Source: Candidatus Neomarinimicrobiota bacterium
GTDB taxonomy: Bacteria > Fidelibacterota > UBA2242 > B5-G15
DNA length: 64,000 nucleotides
Direction: 5' to 3'
Assembly: GCA_017656425.1 (NCBI GenBank)
Contig: JACDNV010000006.1
Coordinates: 62,001 to 126,000, forward strand
Under the pieces are notes generated by a model that saw only the letters and a list, made by a program, of their open reading frames with translations, had not been told where the DNA came from and did not search any database. The translations under genes were made by a program, and so were the position numbers. The number at the start of each line of letters is the position of its first letter. Position 1 is the stretch's first letter. Below, in pieces: positions 36,964 through 45,912 of this stretch.

Positions 36964-39900
36964 TTAAAATCTAAACCTTATACCTGCATTCGCGACCATA
37001 CCATAGTATTTCATATTTGTAAATCCATCAATGGTTATCTGAGCAGATTCATTTATTTCATTATTGAGATTTGTTACATCGAGATATATTTCAGATTTCC
37101 ATACCGGTAATTTCTGCCTTACAGATAGATCAATTTTAAAATAATCCCTTGTATATCCATCCTGTTCTGGGTACGAACCAACATAACTTGCCATATCGCC
37201 CTGATAATTAAATGACAATCTAATAGAAAATCCTTTATGATCATAACCAACGTAAGCATTCAGAATATCATCAGGTTGATATATAAGCCTTCCTGTACGA
37301 GTACTATCAACAACGAATGTCTCCGTTTGTCGTGGACCAACAATCACAGTTTTATCTTCTCTTAATGGATATTTAGTCTCTGATTTTATTTTTGCATAAT
37401 TTATACCAAACACCACACCTTTCATTAATCCAGGCATAAACCATAACCTTGTTTGGAAATCAAATTCGATTCCCTTAACATATGCTGGCCAGATACCATT
37501 AATATATGTAGACACTGTAGCTTTTCGTTCAGGTTTGTACACACTTACTGTACCATCTTTATTCACAATAACGATCTGAAAATCGTCTATTGTTTTGATT
37601 GTTTCATACTTTTTTACATCATATAATCTATAGTTCGTATGATATATAAAATCTTTTATCTTTTTATAAAAAGCGCCAATCGTTAGAAGCCCCAGCCTGT
37701 TTCCGTGAAATGCTATTGCAAAATCATGATTAAAAGATTGGCCCGGTTTTAAATCAGGATTACCAGCCCATACATAGTTTCTTGGATTATTAAAACTTAT
37801 CTTGGGCGACATCTGATGGTATGCAGGACGTGCCAGACTTTTAGTATATGCATATCTAATATCCATCCAGTCAAACGGAGAAATCTTTATAGAAACCGCT
37901 GGCAGTAAGTACTCATTTGGATTTCTTGTTTCAACTGTATCTACCGCCTGGTTCTCTGGATTTCGCATGTCAAACATATTATACACCGTATAATTATTTA
38001 TTGTCTTTTCATATCGAGCACCGCCAATAAATTTAATTTTCCATAAATTTATCTCAGTCATCAGATACCCGGCATAATATTCCTCACTAAAAATGTAATC
38101 ATTAGCTGATTGCTGGAATAGCCCATTATACCAGCCTCCTGTCTCATCAGGACCGCCAGTGGCTTTACCAGCCCATCTTGGATCACTATTTAAATATTCT
38201 GCTATTTTAAGAAGAAGGTCTGAATCGGGCACCCAGTGCATTCTCCCAAATCTATCATTTAAGAACGGTTCCATCAATTCTGCATCACCCATAAAATTTG
38301 TCCCTGGATACCTTGCAACCTGAGGATCTACAAAAAGATTAAATCTTGCAGCAACCGTATCAAGCATACGCTGTTGATAATTCCCAGAATATTGCATACC
38401 AGCATAGGGTGCTTCCTGATCATTTATAATCTCTTTAAAGAAATATTCACCTCCGAATTTTACATAACCAGAAATGAAACTACCTATTTTATATGGTACT
38501 TTCAAAAATGATTTAACAGATTTCTTAGATTCTTTATATAATGTAGACCATAATTGTATGGTATTTAAATATATCGAATCGGGTCCCGGATAAATCCAGT
38601 TGACCTTTAATGACTCTGGTTTAGTATTTTCAGGTACTTTACCGACACCCTTATACGCAACACCTGATCTGAAAGAAACATACGGAGATTCAGGTAAATT
38701 ATTCTTTGACATTGTATTTGCTAACTTCAAATTAAAAATTACACCATTAAAGTCATTATTAAATTCAAGTGAGTTTAATAATATATCGATATTATTTGAT
38801 CCTTCCCTCATATTGAATCCAATTAACCTATCATTATAATTCAGTACAGTCCTGTAATCCTCAAAGTCAGAATTACGGCGAGCATAAAGGTTTAACATTT
38901 TTATGTATCCATATGGCAATCTGTAATCCAATATTAAGTTTGCTCCATAACGTTCCCTTGTTTCTACATGCCTATTCAAAGTTACATTAGTAACCCTTAC
39001 AGGCCGATAACCGGTTAATGTATCAATTTCTACACTTGTGGTTATATAACCAGCATTCATAATATCAGCATCTCTATCGTATTTTTCCATATTCCCGAGT
39101 AAATAAAAACCCAATCTTTCATTAAAAATTCTATTGCTTACAGAGACAACAAACCTATAGTTACCGTAATTATTTGTCATATAGGTATATCCAGACTGAC
39201 CTAATATATCATACCTGAATCCTGAGGGTGCTTCCCTGAGTTGCATCTCAACTGTACCGCCAACAGTATTAGCATTCATATCAGGTGTTATAGACTTATA
39301 AACCGATATAGATTTAATCATATAAGGAGAAATCATGCTCAAATCTACACTTCTATCAGTATTAACGTGACCAGCTCCACCTGCTATTGCTGTTACTCCC
39401 ATTTGGGTACTTCCCGTAGATGTTAATCTAACGCCTTCAACTGAAACCGAATTATACTGGGGCGCTATACCTCTGATGACCACCTTATTTGCTTCTCCTG
39501 AGCTTTCGAGTGTGGATACGCCGGGTAACCTACTCAGGGCCTGAGCAGCATTAAAATCTGGCAATTCCTGAAGCCTGGCTTCTGAAACAACATTTGCTAT
39601 TTTATCTGATGCCAACTGCTGACTTATAGCTTGTACCTGTCCCAAAGCCTGTGCGGTTACTACCACTTCTTTACCCCTTACTGTAATAGGACTAAGACCA
39701 AAATCTTGTGTTACTGATCCTGTTGTAGGAACTTTAACTTTGATTGTACGTGTTTCATATCCTATATATGAAACTACAACTTCATATTCTCCTTCCGGAA
39801 CATTTTGTATGTAAAAATTTCCATCTAAATCTGAAGCAGCTCCAAAGTTAGTACCTTTCAAATAAATATTAGCAGCTGGCAGGGGTTTTTCACTGTTTTT

Positions 39901-40005
39901 ATCATATACTTTACCCTTTAAAACACCAGCATTAATACTATTAAATGTAAATAATATTAAAAATGAAAAGATTAATACTCTAATCCTCTTAATATTAGAG
40001 TTCAT
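36964..40005 (-). CDS. TonB-dependent outer-membrane receptor, second copy
   Basis: A 1013-residue receptor with signal peptide, carboxypeptidase-regulatory-like domain (about 28-110; GKVYDKNSEKPLPAANIYLKGT), plug (about 125-255; LSRLPGVSTLESSGEANKVV, then SITPDMNANTVGGTVEMQ) and barrel ending in IRFRF. It has the same architecture as the 24054 receptor but is clearly diverged, so the two probably recognise different oligosaccharides. It heads a three-gene operon (receptor, beta-helix protein, repeat protein) that ends at the terminator at 31790-31826. RBS AAAGGGAG precedes ATG 40005. The glucuronoxylan gene block starts immediately upstream, so decorated xylo-oligosaccharides are plausible cargo. 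Confidence 0.9.
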   Translation of the reverse strand: MNSNIKRIRVLIFSFLILFTFNSINAGVLKGKVYDKNSEKPLPAANIYLKGTNFGAASDLDGNFYIQNVPEGEYEVVVSYIGYETRTIKVKVPTTGSVTQDFGLSPITVRGKEVVVTAQALGQVQAISQQLASDKIANVVSEARLQELPDFNAAQALSRLPGVSTLESSGEANKVVIRGIAPQYNSVSVEGVRLTSTGSTQMGVTAIAGGAGHVNTDRSVDLSMISPYMIKSISVYKSITPDMNANTVGGTVEMQLREAPSGFRYDILGQSGYTYMTNNYGNYRFVVSVSNRIFNERLGFYLLGNMEKYDRDADIMNAGYITTSVEIDTLTGYRPVRVTNVTLNRHVETRERYGANLILDYRLPYGYIKMLNLYARRNSDFEDYRTVLNYNDRLIGFNMREGSNNIDILLNSLEFNNDFNGVIFNLKLANTMSKNNLPESPYVSFRSGVAYKGVGKVPENTKPESLKVNWIYPGPDSIYLNTIQLWSTLYKESKKSVKSFLKVPYKIGSFISGYVKFGGEYFFKEIINDQEAPYAGMQYSGNYQQRMLDTVAARFNLFVDPQVARYPGTNFMGDAELMEPFLNDRFGRMHWVPDSDLLLKIAEYLNSDPRWAGKATGGPDETGGWYNGLFQQSANDYIFSEEYYAGYLMTEINLWKIKFIGGARYEKTINNYTVYNMFDMRNPENQAVDTVETRNPNEYLLPAVSIKISPFDWMDIRYAYTKSLARPAYHQMSPKISFNNPRNYVWAGNPDLKPGQSFNHDFAIAFHGNRLGLLTIGAFYKKIKDFIYHTNYRLYDVKKYETIKTIDDFQIVIVNKDGTVSVYKPERKATVSTYINGIWPAYVKGIEFDFQTRLWFMPGLMKGVVFGINYAKIKSETKYPLREDKTVIVGPRQTETFVVDSTRTGRLIYQPDDILNAYVGYDHKGFSIRLSFNYQGDMASYVGSYPEQDGYTRDYFKIDLSVRQKLPVWKSEIYLDVTNLNNEINESAQITIDGFTNMKYYGMVANAGIRFRF

Positions 40006-40143
40006 ATCTTTTATCTCCCTTTGTTAACATAGACCTCTCATCCCCTCAAATAAAAGCAAGACAATAACGATATAAAAGAAGTTATCAAATAATTCCAGCA
40101 AATATATTCATTTTTACCCATTTAAATAACCCTCATCTTTTAT

Positions 40144-40172
40144 AATATATATTTTATATACTAATTATGCAA
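40144..40172 (-). promoter_or_regulatory. Possible sigma70 promoter of the second TonB receptor operon
   Basis: On the minus strand TTGCAT (40167-40172) and TATATT (40144-40149) are 17 bases apart. This would give a leader of about 130 bases before ATG 40005. The -10 matches 5 of 6 bases and the -35 matches 4. AT-richness makes chance matches common here. Confidence 0.4.
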
Positions 40173-40186
40173 TATCTATATACAAT

Positions 40187-41218
40187 TTATTTATAATTTT
40201 TTACCGCATCGATAAATGCACTAATATTTTCACTTGATACCCCAGGAGGCATTCCACCACCACAAGAAAGTATAACTCTCGATCGATCCTTCAGCGAATT
40301 CATCAAATCTACTACAGCTTTTTTTACATCTTCTGGTTTACCCTGTGCCAGTACGTCACGAGGTGGTATATTACCCAGGAGTGTAACCATATTGCCTGTC
40401 AGCTCTTTCAACTCATTTAATGTTATGTCGAAACCCATATTAAAAAGATTAACCCCAATCTCGGGCAAGTACTTAGCACTGACTTTACATGGTGCGTCAT
40501 TGTGTAAAAATTTCACTGATACATCAACATCAAACAACTCCTTTAAATAAGGCAATGCAAACTCTTTAAAATGATCTTCGCCAATAAAACCAATTATATC
40601 ATCAAGAATGAGTATACCATCAATTGTTGGGAATGTTTCTCTTTGAAATTTGTGCCAGTTCTTCAAAAAAATTGTAACTTTTTTTAATAAATCATGTACC
40701 TCATCAGGATTAGTCATAATTGCTGTCAAAAATTCTGTCATTCCCATAATATAGGAAGCTACATTCAAAGGTCCACGGCTCACAGAGAACCTGATTTTAT
40801 GTCCTGTTTCTTCGATTTTATTTTTATACATTTTTAAACGGTTGATCATAAATGGCAATAGCCCATCAGTTGTAACCTCAGGAATATTCAGGTTTCTGAT
40901 CTCATCAATAGATTTTACGACCTTATGGGCGTGGGGAAAACCATTTTCAGTAAACACACACCTTGCGCCAAATGCGGATGGCTCCGTACACATTCCGAAT
41001 TCCGACCAAAATCCAGGGAAAAACATAATATCAGGAAAACTTGTTACTGCTTTAAGGTTTGCCTGAAACCACAGTTCAGGTGATGTAAAATAGTCAAGAA
41101 TGGTTATACCATACCACCCGGGAAGCCATGGACAGTCTATAATAAAACCTATAGGCATAGGTTCTATCAGTTCCCCATTTATTACATCTAATAATACTTG
41201 CCATTGTTTATCAGTCAT
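40187..41218 (-). CDS. URO-D-like methyltransferase (MtaA/CmuA-type fold)
   Basis: About 343 residues, a TIM-barrel protein of the uroporphyrinogen decarboxylase superfamily. Haem enzymes are unlikely: the family member lies beside GH67, and no other haem gene is present. The superfamily also includes corrinoid-linked methyltransferases that move methyl groups from methanol, methylamines or methoxyl groups. Candidate zinc ligands are a His and a Cys in FLHNDAPC (about 226-231) and a Cys in LSCGGGMPPG (about 322), matching the His/Cys/Cys type, although the usual HxC spacing is not kept. ATG 41218 is chosen because GGGGG lies 8 bases before it. GH67 ends 14 bases upstream. A role in removing the 4-O-methyl group of methylglucuronate is a hypothesis. 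Confidence 0.75.
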   Translation of the reverse strand: MTDKQWQVLLDVINGELIEPMPIGFIIDCPWLPGWYGITILDYFTSPELWFQANLKAVTSFPDIMFFPGFWSEFGMCTEPSAFGARCVFTENGFPHAHKVVKSIDEIRNLNIPEVTTDGLLPFMINRLKMYKNKIEETGHKIRFSVSRGPLNVASYIMGMTEFLTAIMTNPDEVHDLLKKVTIFLKNWHKFQRETFPTIDGILILDDIIGFIGEDHFKEFALPYLKELFDVDVSVKFLHNDAPCKVSAKYLPEIGVNLFNMGFDITLNELKELTGNMVTLLGNIPPRDVLAQGKPEDVKKAVVDLMNSLKDRSRVILSCGGGMPPGVSSENISAFIDAVKNYK

Positions 41219-41232
41219 ATCTATACCCCCTT

Positions 41233-43347
41233 TCAATTAAAATCTGGCACAGGTATTTTACTGAATTTACTAAAATATTCCAGACAGGTATCCCTCCAGA
41301 GCTTTGCGTCCTCATACTGGATTCGAAGTTTCTTGTTAACGTGATTCCAGATTTCAGGATCTATATCATTCTTTAACTTTTGCCATTCTTTTTTCATCCA
41401 TTTTACGTATTCAACACCACTATTATACTTAAAACACATCTCTTCCCACAGTGTTCGTCCAGACTTCATTTTATATCTCCACGGTACTTGATGAAACCAT
41501 AGTAGATATTTTTCAGGACACGTTTCTATATTATCAAAAATTTCACTTAGTGGCGGGCAATACTGGCTTACTGCATTACTTCCGGTTGAGGATCTGTTAT
41601 ATCCAATACCGATAGAATCTGCTCGATGATAATATACAGATGTCCAATCAATCCTTGGCTCATTAGCATTTCCAGGATCTACACCGTAATGTGAACCAGA
41701 TTCCATCAAATGGTGAAGCCCTAATGGATGTCTGTAATTAACGAGTGCCTCCCACGAGCCTAACATCATCTTTTTTATTCTCTCTTTTACATATTCATTT
41801 TTCGTTAAAGTTAATGTTATCCATTCATCTGCTATTTTTTTAGGTTTTAAAGTATGGTCCCAGGCTAATCTTCCAAAAGCATACCAGTTTGCTTGAGCAA
41901 ATATATAACCACACCAGTTTGAATCATTACCTATATTGGAAACGCCAGCAATCCCTGTCATATGGTAATTATAAACCGAACCATCTATAACTCTTGCAAG
42001 TGTTGTACCTTTACCCTCACAATACAGATCAAAATCAAGATATTCTCTCCACATACTCGCAAGGAAAACCAGATGGTTTGAATGACCTAAATATTCTTGC
42101 GTAATTTGTAGCTCAAGCATCAATGGTGTATTTGGCATTGCTCCGAAAAGCGGATGAACCGGTTCACGAGGCTGAAAATCAAGAGGCCCATTCTTAACCT
42201 GAATAAAAACATTTTTTAGAAACTTCCCATCTAAAGGTACAAACTCTTTATAAGCCCTTTTTACCCTATCTGGATCAGTCTCTGGATTGTATACGAAAGC
42301 CCTCCACATAACAATACCACCATATGGTTTAAGGGTTTCTGCCAGCATATTCGCACCATCAGCGTGTGATCTTCCATAGTCCAAGGGACCGGGCATCCCT
42401 TCTGAATTAGCTTTTACTAAAAACCCACCGAAATCAGGGATTAATTCATAAATTTCAGCAATCTTCTTTTTCCACCACTTTCTCACTTCAGGTTCAAAAG
42501 GGTCAGCTGTATCAAGATTACCAATACCACCATTTTTCAACGGGGAAGCAAAATTTACAGAAAGAAAAACCCGTATTCCATAGGGACGAAAAATTTCTGC
42601 AAGTTTAGCAATTTTTATCAAATAATCTCTTATCAAAATTTTCGGGGTTGCATTCACATTATTCAAAACTGTGCCATTGATCCCAATAGATGCATTAGCT
42701 CTGGCATAATCATAATAGCGTTTATCAATTTTCTCTGGTAATTCATGCCATTTCCAGATTGATTTACCTGCATAACCTCGCTCAACAGTTCCATCAAGAT
42801 TATCCCAGTGATTAAGTAATCTATATTTTATCTTAGGTATTGACACTATGTCCAATTCTTTGATACTCTTTTCCATTTGTATATGTCTGATGAACCAGAA
42901 AGAGCCATATAAACATGCTATGTCAGTATTTCCAGATATTAATATAATCTGCCTGTCAGGAAGATTAATATTCCTTATAATAAAGTCTTCATCACCAAGA
43001 TTATTAAAGATGTGCTTTAGCCCTGAAACAATATCTGAACCAACATCCGAGAATTTAGCTACAACAAGGCATTTGTCTGTTATATGATCCGTATTAAGTA
43101 TGCTTTCTCCTAACAGACCACGGATTGCATCTCCTATTTCTCTTTTTATTATTTCTTGCGTTTCAGAATTTCCAAATACGACAAAACTTTTAATAGCATC
43201 CTTATATTCTTTTAATATTTTTTTATTAGCCAATGGTCTATATTTTAGCCAGAGCTCATATCCATCATCTGCAAGCAAAATAGACATACCTAATACTGTA
43301 TGTATTAATAATATACACAGCGTACACAGTTTATTTTTAAATTTCAT
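41233..43347 (-). CDS. Alpha-glucuronidase, GH67, exported
   Basis: GH67 removes (4-O-methyl)-D-glucuronic acid from the non-reducing end of xylo-oligosaccharides. The 704-residue protein has a leader (about 1-26), a beta-rich N-terminal domain, and the barrel signature LLNHWDNLDGTVERGYAG. The acid is Glu316 in VKANSEGMPGP. The base pair is Asp390 (DFQPREPVHP) and Glu418 (ELQITQEY). These spacings (74 and 28 residues) match Glu292, Asp365 and Glu393 of the Cellvibrio enzyme within one residue. It starts 9 bases after GH116 stops. Periplasmic action on products of GH10 and GH30 is expected. Confidence 0.95.
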   Translation of the reverse strand: MKFKNKLCTLCILLIHTVLGMSILLADDGYELWLKYRPLANKKILKEYKDAIKSFVVFGNSETQEIIKREIGDAIRGLLGESILNTDHITDKCLVVAKFSDVGSDIVSGLKHIFNNLGDEDFIIRNINLPDRQIILISGNTDIACLYGSFWFIRHIQMEKSIKELDIVSIPKIKYRLLNHWDNLDGTVERGYAGKSIWKWHELPEKIDKRYYDYARANASIGINGTVLNNVNATPKILIRDYLIKIAKLAEIFRPYGIRVFLSVNFASPLKNGGIGNLDTADPFEPEVRKWWKKKIAEIYELIPDFGGFLVKANSEGMPGPLDYGRSHADGANMLAETLKPYGGIVMWRAFVYNPETDPDRVKRAYKEFVPLDGKFLKNVFIQVKNGPLDFQPREPVHPLFGAMPNTPLMLELQITQEYLGHSNHLVFLASMWREYLDFDLYCEGKGTTLARVIDGSVYNYHMTGIAGVSNIGNDSNWCGYIFAQANWYAFGRLAWDHTLKPKKIADEWITLTLTKNEYVKERIKKMMLGSWEALVNYRHPLGLHHLMESGSHYGVDPGNANEPRIDWTSVYYHRADSIGIGYNRSSTGSNAVSQYCPPLSEIFDNIETCPEKYLLWFHQVPWRYKMKSGRTLWEEMCFKYNSGVEYVKWMKKEWQKLKNDIDPEIWNHVNKKLRIQYEDAKLWRDTCLEYFSKFSKIPVPDFN

Positions 43348-43356
43348 GTATATTGC

Positions 43357-45891
43357 CTACTTCATTAAGTTCTTTATAAAATTTCTCAAATCGTCAGAAC
43401 TGATTTTAGTCACCCCTTTGTTTTTCTGTATGTCCTTTATATGCTGTAATATAATATGAGTAAAAACTGCACCAGGTCTCGGATAAGCTGCAACGATATA
43501 GTGTGGTCTGGGTTCTGATTCACCTTCCTCTAACTCCAGTTCAGCCCTTACATTATCAGGCGATATCAACGAATTACCATATCCAAAAATTAATTTATCC
43601 ATTTTCTTATAAACCGCTTTGCTTTCCTCAGCCATACCGTAATAATCGAGTAACTCTGCAAAAACGTAATTTGAGGTAGTATACACATCTTGACCCTGCT
43701 CTGATTCCACCTGACTACCATCTTCTGTCCTACACATTGCCCATCCCATTAGGGTTTCATTATTTTCAAAAATTGTTTTTAAAATCTTTTTTATCCTGTC
43801 TTCAGGTATAAAAGACTCCTCTCCTATGGAAATTAGAAACCAAACAGCGTCCAGTTGATTAAGCCAAACATCGGTATTCATTTCTCCTGTCTTCGTATCA
43901 TAACAGGTAACATAATACTGGAGATCGATCCCGTTTTTATTCTTCTTTTCCCTCCACAATTTTTCAAACTGTTCTGAGGCTTTTTTAAAACTTTCTTCAT
44001 ATTCTTTTTTTGCTTCGAGATCATTCATCATATCAGCCATAATACTCATGGCACGACAACCAGCCATAAAAATAGTGGCATCATAGGCATCAACACCAAA
44101 CAAAGGAAGATTATCAAAGGTATTTTTCACCTCACCCGGGTTTCCTTCTGGTATACCATCACCATCATGATCTAATGACCTCAAATATTCAAAACCAAGT
44201 TTTAATGTCGACCAATTTTTCCGCAGAAAATCCAAATCCCCAAGAAATTTTACATTTCTTAGAACTCTTGTTGCAAGCTTCGGGAATAGATCAACCCAAT
44301 AATTATTATTATACCAAGCATATTCGCTAACATTACGGAGAGGATGACCTTTTGGCATAGCACCAAGATCGTGATATACTGAACCCTTTATTTTAACTTT
44401 ATCCCTAATCTGTGTCAAGGAAATACTTTCATATTCTTCAGGATGCTCCTCGAAATGCTTTCTTGCTTCAACAAAAGAGGCATGATAATGATAAAATCTT
44501 AAATTATTATCTTCATCCAGTATTGAATTTATAAACTGCTGACACAATTCCTGTTCAATATCAGGAAACAGCACTAACAGAATCATCGAATACCATTCTA
44601 CATCTGATGGATCTAAATACGCATAATCAAAACATTCAAGGAATCGCGCAACATCTCTTCCCTTTTTATCTTTTATCCATATCGCAGCGTTTGATATCGG
44701 GCAACTAAACTCATTGAATATCAGTCGAGCAAGTCTCAGCGCACCTTCCTCGTCATCCTTATATGACGGTGAATTTCGAATCAAATCATATATCCTTTGT
44801 TGAATGGTTAGGGTTCTATCAAACCAAGCCTGATAATTTTTAAGAGCAACCTTTACTAAATCAGTTGCCCTTGTTTTTTTGTTTTTAAAAGACTTTACAT
44901 ATCTTCTTTCAAATTTCGCACCATCAATATAACGCTGAATCGGGAAATCTAAAGCTATTCCAAGAGGAATTTTAATTGATTCCTTTGGACCCAAGGAAAA
45001 AGTAAGGCTTATGGCTGAACCATAGTCCTGATTCAATTTAGGTGGCCTTTTCTCATAAAAAGTGCCATCATCGTTTAATAATAAATCCTGTTTCAATCTG
45101 TTCAAGCAGAAATAGGGTTGCAGATCTATCTTCACTCGGTCAGTTTCGGGACATGCTATTACCATCCTGTCTTCACACTCTTTACTTGCCATTACTATAC
45201 CTTTAATTCCATCTTTCTCAAATACAGTGTGTACATGTCCTTTTATGGGTGTAGAGCATATATAAACTGTGTCCTGGTCAAGGGGCTTTAACTCCTTTTC
45301 TTGTAGATTTACCAAACTCGGCCTCGGCAGTACCAGAGTAATCTCGTGCAATCTGTCATCATTGTTTTTAATTTCAAACTCCTCAACTCCAATTGGCATG
45401 AGTGCCTGTTCCCTATCATATAGGAATGGTGATATAAACTTTCTTGAAACAGTAATACTATCGGTATTATAAACTACTTCGGCAAGTGGAGTAGCCATAG
45501 AAATTGAGATATACCTCTCATCAAGGGGAGGATGATAATAGTTCTTAAGGGCAGGAACATCATCGGGTGTCTCAACAAGTGCTGGATTTCTTCTTGTTAG
45601 CATGGTAGTCTTCTCGTCAACTCTTATGAAAGGAGCTGATCCAAATTGAATCGCATTCTGATTCAACAAAATTAACCGTCCAGCATTATTAAGGCGGTTA
45701 TATAGACCATCCGGAGAAATACCTATTGATAACGTAGGTATTCCTTGAAGAGCTATTGTTTGAGGAAATAGAAGTGTTTTCGACATTCCTTGGAAATGAA
45801 CAGTCATGCGATTTTTTTCATAAACTTCAGATATTTCAGAACCAGAAATTGTACAGATATCCCTGATCCTTAAAGAATACTTTTTATCCAT
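43357..45891 (-). CDS. GH116-family beta-glycosidase, cytoplasmic
   Basis: An 844-residue protein without signal peptide. The N-terminal beta-sandwich (about 1-330) and the alpha/alpha barrel (about 350-830) follow the GH116 layout known from GBA2-type glucosylceramidases and archaeal beta-glucosidase/beta-xylosidase. The likely nucleophile is Glu419 in LECFDYAYLDPSDVEWYS and the likely acid/base Asp593 in NTFDNLPLFGVDAYDA. The YHDLGAMPKGHP block also fits. Cytoplasmic GH116 enzymes hydrolyse aryl-beta-glucosides, xylosides or short oligosaccharides; in this position a beta-xylosidase or beta-glucosidase role is expected. RBS AAAGGGG precedes ATG 45891. Confidence 0.82.
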   Translation of the reverse strand: MDKKYSLRIRDICTISGSEISEVYEKNRMTVHFQGMSKTLLFPQTIALQGIPTLSIGISPDGLYNRLNNAGRLILLNQNAIQFGSAPFIRVDEKTTMLTRRNPALVETPDDVPALKNYYHPPLDERYISISMATPLAEVVYNTDSITVSRKFISPFLYDREQALMPIGVEEFEIKNNDDRLHEITLVLPRPSLVNLQEKELKPLDQDTVYICSTPIKGHVHTVFEKDGIKGIVMASKECEDRMVIACPETDRVKIDLQPYFCLNRLKQDLLLNDDGTFYEKRPPKLNQDYGSAISLTFSLGPKESIKIPLGIALDFPIQRYIDGAKFERRYVKSFKNKKTRATDLVKVALKNYQAWFDRTLTIQQRIYDLIRNSPSYKDDEEGALRLARLIFNEFSCPISNAAIWIKDKKGRDVARFLECFDYAYLDPSDVEWYSMILLVLFPDIEQELCQQFINSILDEDNNLRFYHYHASFVEARKHFEEHPEEYESISLTQIRDKVKIKGSVYHDLGAMPKGHPLRNVSEYAWYNNNYWVDLFPKLATRVLRNVKFLGDLDFLRKNWSTLKLGFEYLRSLDHDGDGIPEGNPGEVKNTFDNLPLFGVDAYDATIFMAGCRAMSIMADMMNDLEAKKEYEESFKKASEQFEKLWREKKNKNGIDLQYYVTCYDTKTGEMNTDVWLNQLDAVWFLISIGEESFIPEDRIKKILKTIFENNETLMGWAMCRTEDGSQVESEQGQDVYTTSNYVFAELLDYYGMAEESKAVYKKMDKLIFGYGNSLISPDNVRAELELEEGESEPRPHYIVAAYPRPGAVFTHIILQHIKDIQKNKGVTKISSDDLRNFIKNLMK

Positions 45892-45912
45892 AACAAACCC
45901 CTTTGTATTTTT

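Noticed and set aside
22282-40005. Calling the receptor loci SusC/SusD pairs
   Set aside because: The receptors have the right N-terminal domain, but their partners show beta-helix turns and a sorting module, not the helical TPR-like SusD fold or its lipoprotein signal.
40187-41218. Uroporphyrinogen decarboxylase (hemE) for haem synthesis
   Set aside because: No haem genes are nearby, Cys residues suggest a metal site, and the gene is tied to GH67. The superfamily contains many methyltransferases.
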